The notes beneath the pieces were generated by a model. It made no database searches. It was not told the DNA's origin and was given only the letters and a program-made list of their open reading frames with translations. Positions 1 to 7,383 of a stretch of DNA of 44,323 nucleotides are shown here, in pieces; the first letter of the stretch is position 1, and the number at the start of each line of letters is the position of its first letter. Source of the DNA: Rickettsiales bacterium (GTDB lineage: Bacteria > Pseudomonadota > Alphaproteobacteria > Rs-D84); NCBI GenBank assembly GCA_031262525.1, contig JAISHM010000001.1, forward strand, positions 1 through 44,323, given 5' to 3'. The translations under genes were made by a program, and so were the position numbers.

Positions 1-64
1 TCCGTCCCGCACACCTTCGGTTTTCAACCTCGGCTCGCCGCGATAAAATCGCGGGCGCGACGGG
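1..64. repeat. GC-rich palindromic sequence interrupting the tRNA-Gln T-arm
   Basis: Minus strand GGTTCGCC...CCGCGATTTTATCGCGG...GGCGAGCC forms a nested hairpin, followed by GGTTGAAAACC. It contains no tRNA 3' half. Confidence 0.45.
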
Positions 65-119
65 CGAACCAATACCAACGGAGTCAGAGTCCGTTGTTCT
101 ACCATTAAACTATGCCCCA
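65..119 (-). tRNA. tRNA-Gln (anticodon CTG), 5' ~55-57 nt only; continuity broken in the T-loop
   Basis: Minus strand reads TGGGGCA TA GTTTAATGGTAGAAC A ACGGA-CTCTGAC-TCCGT TGGT ATTGG TTCG. Acceptor 5' strand, D-arm, anticodon arm (CTG) and T-stem 5' strand are recognisable. The expected AATCC...TGCCCCA 3' half is replaced by a GC-rich palindromic sequence running to the window edge. Confidence 0.7.
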
Positions 120-170
120 CAGACTTTACCGATTATAAACATATAATTTATTTTTTCAAGAATAAAATTG

Positions 171-190
171 TTGTCCTTTATAAAGGACAA
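171..190. repeat. 20-bp perfect palindrome TTGTCCTTTATAAAGGACAA (copy 1)
   Basis: Exact self-reverse-complement; identical cores at 7265, 29178 and 36156. Confidence 0.95.
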
Positions 191-195
191 CCTAT

Positions 196-240
196 CCCCG
201 CCCCCACGGGGCGGGGGTTTTATACCGAGTGTATAAGAAT
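196..240. repeat. Partial copy of composite intergenic element (CCCCGCCCC-CAC-GGGGCGGGG hairpin plus TTTTATACCGAGT)
   Basis: Shares the GC hairpin and TTTTATACCGAGT with the element at 7126-7287. Confidence 0.7.
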
Positions 241-500
241 ACTAGGGGCGAAACGAACCGCAAGCAGGCATCCACAGACACTCTCAAAAAATAAATTTAT
301 GTGAGATGATTGCGCCGCGGTTTGATTTGCGAAGTGTATAAGAATACTAGGGGCGAAACGAACCGCAAGCAGATACCCACAGACACTCTCAAAAAATAAA
401 TTTATGTGAGATGATTGCGCCGCGGTTTGATTTGCGAAGTGTATAAGAATACTAGGGGCGAAACGAACCGCAAGCAGATACCCACAGAAATTTATTTTTT
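229..500. repeat. Tandem array (period 105 bp, ~2.5 units) of a palindromic element; last complete unit 391-500
   Basis: GTGTATAAGAATACTAGGGGCGAAACGAACCGCAAGCAG starts at 229, 334 and 439. AAAAAATAAATTTATGTGAG occurs at 286 and 391. Unit 391-500 ends with the exact inverted repeat AAATTTATTTTTT. Confidence 0.93.
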
Positions 501-1173
501 AGAAGCCTTTTGGTGTTTTCATCTTAAACTTTGCGATGCGTTTATTCAGTGCGCTGATTACATCATCTGTAATATCCAGATTTTTCACATCGTTGCCAAT
601 CCGCGCAAAGCGTCCGTCAATCACCAATGATAAATTTTTCTTTTCAATAATCCGTTCAATAATTGGGTCCAGATTTGAAGATTGAATTTGATTTAATGCG
701 TCTTGGAACGATGCCTCTATCGCGCCCGCGCGTGTTGTTAAATCCTGTTGCAATTTTGCAACCTTTTGTTGATATTCAATCGCGCGGCGTTGCAACGCTT
801 CACGTGATAAAACATCTTGGGACTTTTCAATTTCAACTTTTTCTTTTTCCAATTCTTTTTGACGACGCGTCAATTCATCACGCAATTTAGTTTCATACGA
901 ATCGCGTTGTTTCCGCAAATCAGTCAAAACCTTTGATTCAGACTGAATTTTATCCATTCGCACGACCGCGATATTCAAATCAGATGCCCGCGCAGCATCA
1001 GCCGTAACATCAGATACAGCCGCCCCCACAGATGTGTATCCGCCCTGCATCGCGCTGATTCCCCAGAATCCTAATGCTGCCACCACAACCACAATCGCCG
1101 CAACAATTCCAATTTTTTTATAGTTGCGCAATGCCGTTGGCAACACTGATTTATTTATTTTTTTATTTACCAT
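499..1173 (-). CDS. OmpH/Skp-family periplasmic chaperone-like protein with N-terminal TM anchor
   Basis: N-terminal TM, long coiled coil (RQKELEKEKVEIEKSQDVLSREALQRRAIEYQQKVAKLQQDL), then IIEKKNLSLVIDG typical of OmpH. Confidence 0.75.
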   Translation of the reverse strand: MVNKKINKSVLPTALRNYKKIGIVAAIVVVVAALGFWGISAMQGGYTSVGAAVSDVTADAARASDLNIAVVRMDKIQSESKVLTDLRKQRDSYETKLRDELTRRQKELEKEKVEIEKSQDVLSREALQRRAIEYQQKVAKLQQDLTTRAGAIEASFQDALNQIQSSNLDPIIERIIEKKNLSLVIDGRFARIGNDVKNLDITDDVISALNKRIAKFKMKTPKGF

Positions 1174-1235
1174 TTCTTTCTCCTTTTATTTATATGTAAT
1201 AATTATATGTCCAAACCCAAACCAAAATCAAGCGA

Positions 1236-1901
1236 TTATTTCACAGGCGAAATTCTGATTTCAATCCGCCTGTTCATTCGTCGCCCATTATCGTCCTGGG
1301 CGGCAATAGGTCGCGCCGCGCCGCGCCCATTTATAAACAAACGCGTGGGACTTATTTTCTCGCCAACAAAAAATACCGCAACCCTTTTTGCCATATCCAA
1401 TGACAAGGCCGCCGCCGCCGCTTTATCACGCATTGCATCGGTATAACCAGTAATTTCAACCCAGGTCGTATTATATTTTTTCAGAACATCTGCAACCCGC
1501 CTTAAAATTCGCGCACCACTATCCGATATTTCCGGCGCGTCCGAATACATAAAAGTATCACGCGTTATCAGTAAAACCACATCTGTGCCGACGCGACCCG
1601 TCTGGACCCCGGGCGACAACAAAGAATCATACAATTCGCGTTCCAGATTTATTGCAAATTGCATCTCGTTTGGATTTACATCTGATGGCGATGGTGCCCG
1701 CCCATATTCATTGGATTGAAAATTTGACAATTTGCCCCCTGCCCCCAGATACACTGGTCGCTTTGCAACCTTCATTGTATCGGTCATTTCGGAATAAGTC
1801 GCGCCATTCAATATAAAATCCCATTGTGTCATCGGCGGAGATTTATACGCCGCGCACGCGCATAAAAAAAACAATAAAAAAAGTCTTCCAAAAAATTTCA
1901 T
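1236..1901 (-). CDS. OmpA-family C-terminal domain lipoprotein
   Basis: Start placed at MKFFGRLFLLFFLCAC (lipobox-like). C-terminal VEITGYTDAMRDKAAAAALSLDMAKRVAVFF...NGRGAARPIAAQDDNGRRMNRRIEIRI matches OmpA-like peptidoglycan binding. Confidence 0.8.
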   Translation of the reverse strand: MKFFGRLFLLFFLCACAAYKSPPMTQWDFILNGATYSEMTDTMKVAKRPVYLGAGGKLSNFQSNEYGRAPSPSDVNPNEMQFAINLERELYDSLLSPGVQTGRVGTDVVLLITRDTFMYSDAPEISDSGARILRRVADVLKKYNTTWVEITGYTDAMRDKAAAAALSLDMAKRVAVFFVGEKISPTRLFINGRGAARPIAAQDDNGRRMNRRIEIRISPVK

Positions 1902-1911
1902 ATCAAAAAAA

Positions 1912-2382
1912 TTATTCCACCCAAATTTCAATTTGGTTTGTTTCCAACTTTTTACAATATGTCGCGGCCGATTCACTAAATCCATTTACACTGACATTTC
2001 TGGCCCAGTCCAATTTAATTGTCGCCAACCATGCGCAATCATCAAACCCAACCCCGTCCAATAACATTACAAAGCCAGACGCATCCGTCGGATTTACCAC
2101 CACCGAAAATTCAACATTCGGCAAAGGCGATTTATCATTTTTTATCGCGCCTGCGTCAATTAAATACTGGGTTGATATTCCGGTATAATCCCGTTTTGCC
2201 GCAAATAAAGTCCGTGCATTTTCAGCGGTTTCTTTTAATTGTTCCTGGGCGACTATACGCGCCTGACGCGTGCGAACCGAATTATATAAAACAATCGCGC
2301 CCGCTGTCATAATCCCTGCAATCGCCAAAACCCCCAGCATTTCTATTAGGGAACGCCCACTTTGTTCATTTTTCATATTCAA
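1912..2382 (-). CDS. Type IV prepilin/pseudopilin-like protein
   Basis: N-terminal SGRSLIEMLGVLAIAGIMTAGAIVLYNSV resembles the prepilin class III motif and hydrophobic helix. Confidence 0.7.
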   Translation of the reverse strand: MNMKNEQSGRSLIEMLGVLAIAGIMTAGAIVLYNSVRTRQARIVAQEQLKETAENARTLFAAKRDYTGISTQYLIDAGAIKNDKSPLPNVEFSVVVNPTDASGFVMLLDGVGFDDCAWLATIKLDWARNVSVNGFSESAATYCKKLETNQIEIWVE

Positions 2383-2388
2383 TCCTTT

Positions 2389-3936
2389 CTATTTTGTTCC
2401 GATTATTTCCGCACCCGCAAACAGGTCCAGCGCATTCGCAACCATCGGGTCAGATTCAATTTCCAAGCGTTGGATTTCACCCAATGTCTGGTGTGGTGCG
2501 GCGTCTTCTGGGTGTTCCAATTTTTCCAAGACCCATTCAACCCCTGTTTTTTCCAATAAAAATTTTTGTAGTTTTGGAACGAATGTTTTATCATCGCGTC
2601 GGTCATAAAATTTTATATTTCCGATTGCGAAATTAACGACTTCTATATTATTATTCCACTCTGCCATCAGCAATAATTCTTTTGCGTCATTCAGTGCGTC
2701 CGCCAATTCTGTTGGACTGGAAATAGTAATTGTTGTTTTTGGTGTTTCTGTTTTTATCGACGCTGCGACAACAGGGGTTTCTTTTTTCACAGGCGCGGGC
2801 GCTGTCTTTAATTCCGAAATTGGCGGTATATCTGCAACATACATCAGGCGCACTATCAACATATCAAAACTTTGTTTTTGATTCCCAGCCGCCTGCATTT
2901 CTGAAACGGACGCCACCATAACCTGCCATATTCTGGACAAGGTATTCAGCGATACATTTTCAATAATTTCTTTGATTTGATTTTTTTGGTCTGCGGTGTA
3001 TGGAATCGCATCGGTATCCGGCATTTTCAACGCGGAATGCATACGCGTTGCCCAGTGCGTCCATTCCATCATATCATTTAATAACATCCCCAGGTCCGCA
3101 CCGCCTGTATATAATTCATCAACACGCGCCATTGCCGCCGCTGTATCGCCCGACAATAGTATTTTCATAAATTCAATAACCGCGCCGCGGTCTGCGCGTT
3201 TTAACATTTCCAAGACCGACACTTCATCAACATTGCCGCCAGTTTGCGCAATTGCCTGGTCCAATAAACTTAAACCATCACGAACCGAACCATCGGCAGC
3301 GCGTGCAATCAATTCATTCGCGGCATCGGACAGATGAACATTTTCTTGCCCCGCAATCCAATCAAAATGTTTTTTTAATATCTCCACAGGAATACGTACC
3401 AGGTCAAACCGCTGGCACCGCGATAAAATAGTAATTGGAACTTTGCGAATTTCTGTTGTCGCCAAAATAAAAATCAAATGAGATGGGGGCTCTTCCAGTG
3501 TTTTCAGCAACGCATTAAATGCGCTGTTGGATAGCATATGCACCTCGTCAATAATATAAACTTTATAGCGTCCATTTGTTGGGCGATATTGCGCAGACTC
3601 CAACAGGTCGCGCATATTATCAACCCCAGTATGCGATGCCGCGTCAATTTCAATAACATCTATGTGTTGTCCCGATGCAATTGCGCGACAATTTTCACAT
3701 TCTCCACATGGCGATGCGGTCGCCGCATCACCCGACAAACAATTTAACGCCTTGGCCATAATACGCGCGGTGCTGGTCTTACCCGTTCCACGAATTCCCG
3801 TTAAAATATAAGCGTGTGCAATACGCCCTGTATTTATTGCGGTGGTCAGTGTTTTTACCAGCACATCTTGCCCGATTAAAGAATTGAAATTTTGACTGCG
3901 ATATTTTCGCGCCAGAACTGCGTATGCTTCACTCAT
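2389..3936 (-). CDS. dnaX: DNA polymerase III subunit gamma/tau
   Basis: VLARKYRSQNFNSLIGQDVLVKTL, GIRGTGKTSTARIMAKALNC, Zn cluster CGECENC, DEVHMLSNSAFNALLKTLEEPP. Confidence 0.95.
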   Translation of the reverse strand: MSEAYAVLARKYRSQNFNSLIGQDVLVKTLTTAINTGRIAHAYILTGIRGTGKTSTARIMAKALNCLSGDAATASPCGECENCRAIASGQHIDVIEIDAASHTGVDNMRDLLESAQYRPTNGRYKVYIIDEVHMLSNSAFNALLKTLEEPPSHLIFILATTEIRKVPITILSRCQRFDLVRIPVEILKKHFDWIAGQENVHLSDAANELIARAADGSVRDGLSLLDQAIAQTGGNVDEVSVLEMLKRADRGAVIEFMKILLSGDTAAAMARVDELYTGGADLGMLLNDMMEWTHWATRMHSALKMPDTDAIPYTADQKNQIKEIIENVSLNTLSRIWQVMVASVSEMQAAGNQKQSFDMLIVRLMYVADIPPISELKTAPAPVKKETPVVAASIKTETPKTTITISSPTELADALNDAKELLLMAEWNNNIEVVNFAIGNIKFYDRRDDKTFVPKLQKFLLEKTGVEWVLEKLEHPEDAAPHQTLGEIQRLEIESDPMVANALDLFAGAEIIGTK

Positions 3937-3997
3937 TTATTGTGTCCTTGCTTTCTTTGTAAAAGCATAACACACGAATGATCTTTTTCAAGAAAAT

Positions 3998-6088
3998 TTA
4001 TTCGGCTGTTTGCGCAGAGATAGAATGACAAGTCCCACTGGATGAATCATATGTTTGACCAGACGCGCAGCCACAACCAATAATTGGACAACGCGAATTT
4101 ACTCCTGTGCATTCTGCTTGGAACGATGTTCCGGTTGGGCATTGCTGACACGCGCCACTATACACGCCATAGCCCGATTGACATACACATCTTTCATTGA
4201 CATAGACATTGGTCGCGGTACCACCAATCGGATACATTACGCCCGCGCCCGCGCCCGATACACTTGGCATCCATGTTGAATAATCAGGACACAACATAGA
4301 CTGATAGAAAATATCTGAAATACTTTCAATACAGGTATTTGTATCACCCTCTGGACAGGCGTCCGCATCACTGGCGAACACGGCGTATGCACAGGTCAGC
4401 GCAACATTACGACACGCACCCTTTAACACTGCATAAACATTATTCGCATTTGCATTTGATGACCAGGCATTTATTTGGGTCACCTGTTTAGAATAACAGG
4501 TCGCAATATCCGCCATACAATTAGACGCATAATCAGAAATAATTTTTTCTTGGGCCGAACGGATATTGGTCATTGCGCGACTGACATAGCCAACAACGAT
4601 TGAATTTGCAGGTTCATATTTTCCGCGCGTATCACGGGTAAATGCCTGACACTTATCCAGCACAGGCCGACACAGCCCCGATGTTACAGCACTATCCATT
4701 CCGATTTTTCCCAACAGATATTTTACCAAACACTTACCATCGTTATTTGTGGTATCGCACGATTGCATTCCAGACATTCCCCACGCACCACTGATAAACG
4801 ATTTATCTATGGCAGAATTGTCATAGCCCGCCATCATATCACGAATTTTGGAAATATCCTGCCCCAGAACAACACCACCATTTTCGTCTATGTATTTTTT
4901 TGTTGGGTCCAGACATTTTGTATATGACGAACCACAAACCATATCGTCCTTCATACAGGTTTCCAATGCGCCGATGCAACCGCGTGCATCGTATTCATTT
5001 TTATTTTGCAAAACGGACAAGCGCGCCTTTTGCAACATATTTGTTGCGCTGCGCACATTAGATTTAAGCGTATCATTCATCTTGTTCAAACCCTGTTCGT
5101 ATGTGATACAATCTTTATCAACCTCTATGTCATAGCGCGCGGTAATCTGGGCGGTGTTTGCGCCCTGATTTTTACAACTGGTTAAAATAGGTTGGCAACG
5201 CTTTTGCGCAGAATTGTATAAATCTGTGCCACGCAATCCCGAAAAAGAAGTCGCAGTCCCCGTATCGGTTAAATTAAACATATCTGCAACATCGGCGGTC
5301 CCATCAAAAGTTATATCCACATCCAGCAAGCCAGAACCGACGGACGAACTGGACGCAGATGCGACATCTGGTGTGCGAATTAAACTTTCAATTTGTTCCA
5401 GCATATTACGAGATTCAGTGTTATCGGTAACAGTGCTTAACGCTTGTTCTGCCTCGGTTTCGGTCATAATAGAGCGAATTTCGTCCGCAGACAATCCGAC
5501 ATAACGAATCCGTTGCGCAACATCATTTAATTGCGTATTTGCGTCCTTTACCGCGCTTTCCACACGGGCATAAGATTCCAAGTGGGATGAACATGCACAG
5601 CGTTTTTGATTTGCGTCAATAACCGCGCAAAACTGGTCCATACAATCGGTGTATTGTGTCATACAGGTGTCGTTTATCGCGGCGGCGTCTGTTAAACTGG
5701 CTGTTGCGGTGGCGGCGTCAGTCGTTGCGGCGCGATTTGCAATACCGCGCGTTGCGGTGCTGGTCCGCGCATTTGTTTGCGTATCAACCGACATAGTCGG
5801 ACGAACGGAAACATTTTTTGCACGCGATGTTGTGTTCGTATTTTCGGTCCGTGCAGCGCGCGCACCAACATTTCGTGGCGACGCGGAAGGATTGCGAACA
5901 TTTTGATTTGATTGTTCGGTCGCCGCGCGATTTACATTTGCAACGCGCGCCGAATTATTACGACCCGCATTATTACTTTCGGAACTTTCCACACGTGCAT
6001 CACGCGACACAGCGCGTGGCGTAGATGCGGCAAAAACGCCATTCACAGCGAACAGCGAACAAACAAAAAGTAAAAATACTTTTTTCAT
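3998..6088 (-). CDS. Large Cys-rich secreted protein of unknown function (paralog of 21422..23905)
   Basis: Signal peptide; A/R/N/T low-complexity segment; YTDCMDQFCAVIDANQKRCACSSHL motif; many Cys pairs. Confidence 0.8.
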   Translation of the reverse strand: MKKVFLLFVCSLFAVNGVFAASTPRAVSRDARVESSESNNAGRNNSARVANVNRAATEQSNQNVRNPSASPRNVGARAARTENTNTTSRAKNVSVRPTMSVDTQTNARTSTATRGIANRAATTDAATATASLTDAAAINDTCMTQYTDCMDQFCAVIDANQKRCACSSHLESYARVESAVKDANTQLNDVAQRIRYVGLSADEIRSIMTETEAEQALSTVTDNTESRNMLEQIESLIRTPDVASASSSSVGSGLLDVDITFDGTADVADMFNLTDTGTATSFSGLRGTDLYNSAQKRCQPILTSCKNQGANTAQITARYDIEVDKDCITYEQGLNKMNDTLKSNVRSATNMLQKARLSVLQNKNEYDARGCIGALETCMKDDMVCGSSYTKCLDPTKKYIDENGGVVLGQDISKIRDMMAGYDNSAIDKSFISGAWGMSGMQSCDTTNNDGKCLVKYLLGKIGMDSAVTSGLCRPVLDKCQAFTRDTRGKYEPANSIVVGYVSRAMTNIRSAQEKIISDYASNCMADIATCYSKQVTQINAWSSNANANNVYAVLKGACRNVALTCAYAVFASDADACPEGDTNTCIESISDIFYQSMLCPDYSTWMPSVSGAGAGVMYPIGGTATNVYVNERCVCQSGYGVYSGACQQCPTGTSFQAECTGVNSRCPIIGCGCASGQTYDSSSGTCHSISAQTAE

Positions 6089-6219
6089 TACGAATAATTA
6101 TATCACAAAAAACTATAAATTATAAACGATAAATTTAACATCAAAGATACGATAAAAAACCTAATTAAAAACAAATAAAAATATGATAAAATAAAGAAAA
6201 ATAAACCTAAGGATAAAAA

Positions 6220-6519
6220 ATGTCAGAAACAAAAAAAACGGAAAAAACAAACGCACCAGAAATTATAATTTTTTATAGTCCAACCTGTCCGTATTGTCAT
6301 CGGGCTTTGGAATTTTTGGGCGAACATTTGCCGGATATTTCCGCAGAACTGATAGAGGTTGGCGGAGACCCAGAAAATCATCGCCGATTTTTAACAGCCT
6401 TGGAAACATTTGGATTGGAATCGCGGGGGATACCGCTAATTATCGTTGGGAATAAAGTATTCCAGGGCTTTGACATTGAAACTGGGGAAAAAATTATCAC
6501 AGCGGTAAAAAAGAAATAA
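6220..6519 (+). CDS. Glutaredoxin
   Basis: IIFYSPTCPYCHRALEFL with CPYC active site, and GIPLIIVGNKVFQGFD. Confidence 0.88.
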   Translation: MSETKKTEKTNAPEIIIFYSPTCPYCHRALEFLGEHLPDISAELIEVGGDPENHRRFLTALETFGLESRGIPLIIVGNKVFQGFDIETGEKIITAVKKK

Positions 6520-6528
6520 CCCATCATT

Positions 6529-6546
6529 ATACCAGCAAACGCCGGT
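6529..6546. repeat. REP-like hairpin upstream of GIY-YIG gene (TACCAGCAAACGCCGGTA)
   Basis: Imperfect version of the TACCGGC-n4-GCCGGTA hairpin downstream. Confidence 0.65.
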
Positions 6547-6564
6547 ATCAAGGGGTATAAAATT

Positions 6565-6879
6565 ATGAAATCCGGTGGTTATGTTTATATTTTAACTAAC
6601 AAAAAAAATAGGACTTTGTATATTGGCTCTACCACCGATTTAATTCAACGCGTATGGCAACATAAAAACAAGAAATTTCCAGGTTTTACCGCGAGATATA
6701 ATGTTGATAAACTGATGTATTATGAATGGCACGATTCTTTATTTTATATGGTCGCGCGCGAACGCGCCATAAAAGAATGGAAACGTTATTGGAAAATAAA
6801 ACTGATAGAAGAAAAAAATCCAGAATGGAATGATTTATATAATGATGTTTTGTCATTAAATGGGTTTGAAACTATTTAA
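6565..6879 (+). CDS. Small GIY-YIG nuclease family protein (UPF0213/COG2827-like)
   Basis: GGYVYILTNKKNRTLYIGSTTDLIQRVWQHKNK...FTARYNVDKLMYYEWHDS...ARERAIKEWKRYWKIKLIEEKNPEWNDLY. Confidence 0.93.
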   Translation: MKSGGYVYILTNKKNRTLYIGSTTDLIQRVWQHKNKKFPGFTARYNVDKLMYYEWHDSLFYMVARERAIKEWKRYWKIKLIEEKNPEWNDLYNDVLSLNGFETI

Positions 6880-6889
6880 TACTTCTGGA

Positions 6890-6907
6890 TACCGGCGTTC
6901 GCCGGTA
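6890..6907. repeat. REP-like hairpin TACCGGCGTTCGCCGGTA
   Basis: Perfect 7-bp stem, followed by TGACGATT. Confidence 0.85.
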
Positions 6908-6973
6908 TGACGATTGAAAATTTAACTATTTGATACCATAATAAAAAACAATCCGACAGACAAGCTCTCCGCC

Positions 6974-7000
6974 GTCACCCCGTCGGACGACGGGGTCCAG
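6974..7000. repeat. REP-like hairpin GTCACCCCGTCGGACGACGGGGTCCAG
   Basis: CCCCGTC/GACGGGG stem in the same GTCAYNCC...GGNNTCCAG context. Confidence 0.75.
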
Positions 7001-7023
7001 TAGTTTTAATCTTTTTTCTAGCC

Positions 7024-7050
7024 GTCACCCCGGCGGTCGCCGGTATGACG
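7024..7050. repeat. REP-like hairpin GTCACCCCGGCGGTCGCCGGTATGACG
   Basis: CCGGCG/CGCCGG stem with GTCAC...ATGAC flanks. Confidence 0.75.
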
Positions 7051-7125
7051 ATGGCTGTGGTTCGGTATTTTTTGTGTATGGGAATGACAAATTATTTTCT
7101 TACCCACCACAGGGCGGGGAATTTG

Positions 7126-7287
7126 CGTCGGCGTTTATTTATCGTTTAGTTTTATACTCGGTATAAAACTCCCCGCCCGAACTCGGTCTAAATTCCCCGC
7201 CCCATGGGGCGGGGTGCGGACGAAGTCCGCGGGGCGGGGGAATCAGAACAAGATAAAAGTAAGTTTGTCCTTTATAAAGGACAACAA
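7126..7287. repeat. Composite GC-palindrome intergenic element (orientation 1)
   Basis: GGGCGGGGAATT...ACTCGGTATAAAAC...GAACTCGGTCTAAATTCCCCGCCCCATGGGGCGGGGTGCGGAC...TTGTCCTTTATAAAGGACAAC. The same block order is seen as the reverse complement at 36154-36370. Confidence 0.85.
7265..7284. repeat. TTGTCCTTTATAAAGGACAA palindrome (copy 2)
   Basis: Exact copy. Confidence 0.95.
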
Positions 7288-7336
7288 TAAAAAAAAATCC
7301 TGGATATACCAGCAATCATTCCACAGAAATTTATTT

Positions 7337-7368
7337 AAAAAAAAACGGGGCGAACGCCCCGTTTTTTA
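7337..7368 (-). terminator. Rho-independent terminator, usable from the minus-strand gene 7384..9213
   Basis: AAAAACGGGGCGAACGCCCCGTTTTTTATA: GC stem with A/T tracts on both sides. Confidence 0.85.
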
Positions 7369-7383
7369 TAAACCACACATTTA

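Noticed and set aside
229-500. Tandem repeats as a CRISPR array
   Set aside because: Units are ~105 bp, contiguous and near-identical with no variable spacers; no cas genes.
415-630. 71-aa plus-strand ORF
   Set aside because: Spans the palindromic repeat and the antisense of the OmpH-like gene; no coding signature.
2781-2795. A6G run in dnaX as a programmed frameshift site
   Set aside because: The phase is GTG AAA AAA GAA, not the A|AAA|AAG phase required for the known -1 slippage.
5649-5906. Plus-strand ORF opposite the N-terminal low-complexity region of the Cys-rich protein
   Set aside because: Antisense of the A/R/T/N-biased segment; biased V/A/R translation with no family resemblance.
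7319-7336. Third copy of the palindromic element (TTCCACAGAAATTTATTT)
   Set aside because: Only the right terminus matches; no complementary left arm or GTATAAGAATAC apex, so at best a decayed remnant.
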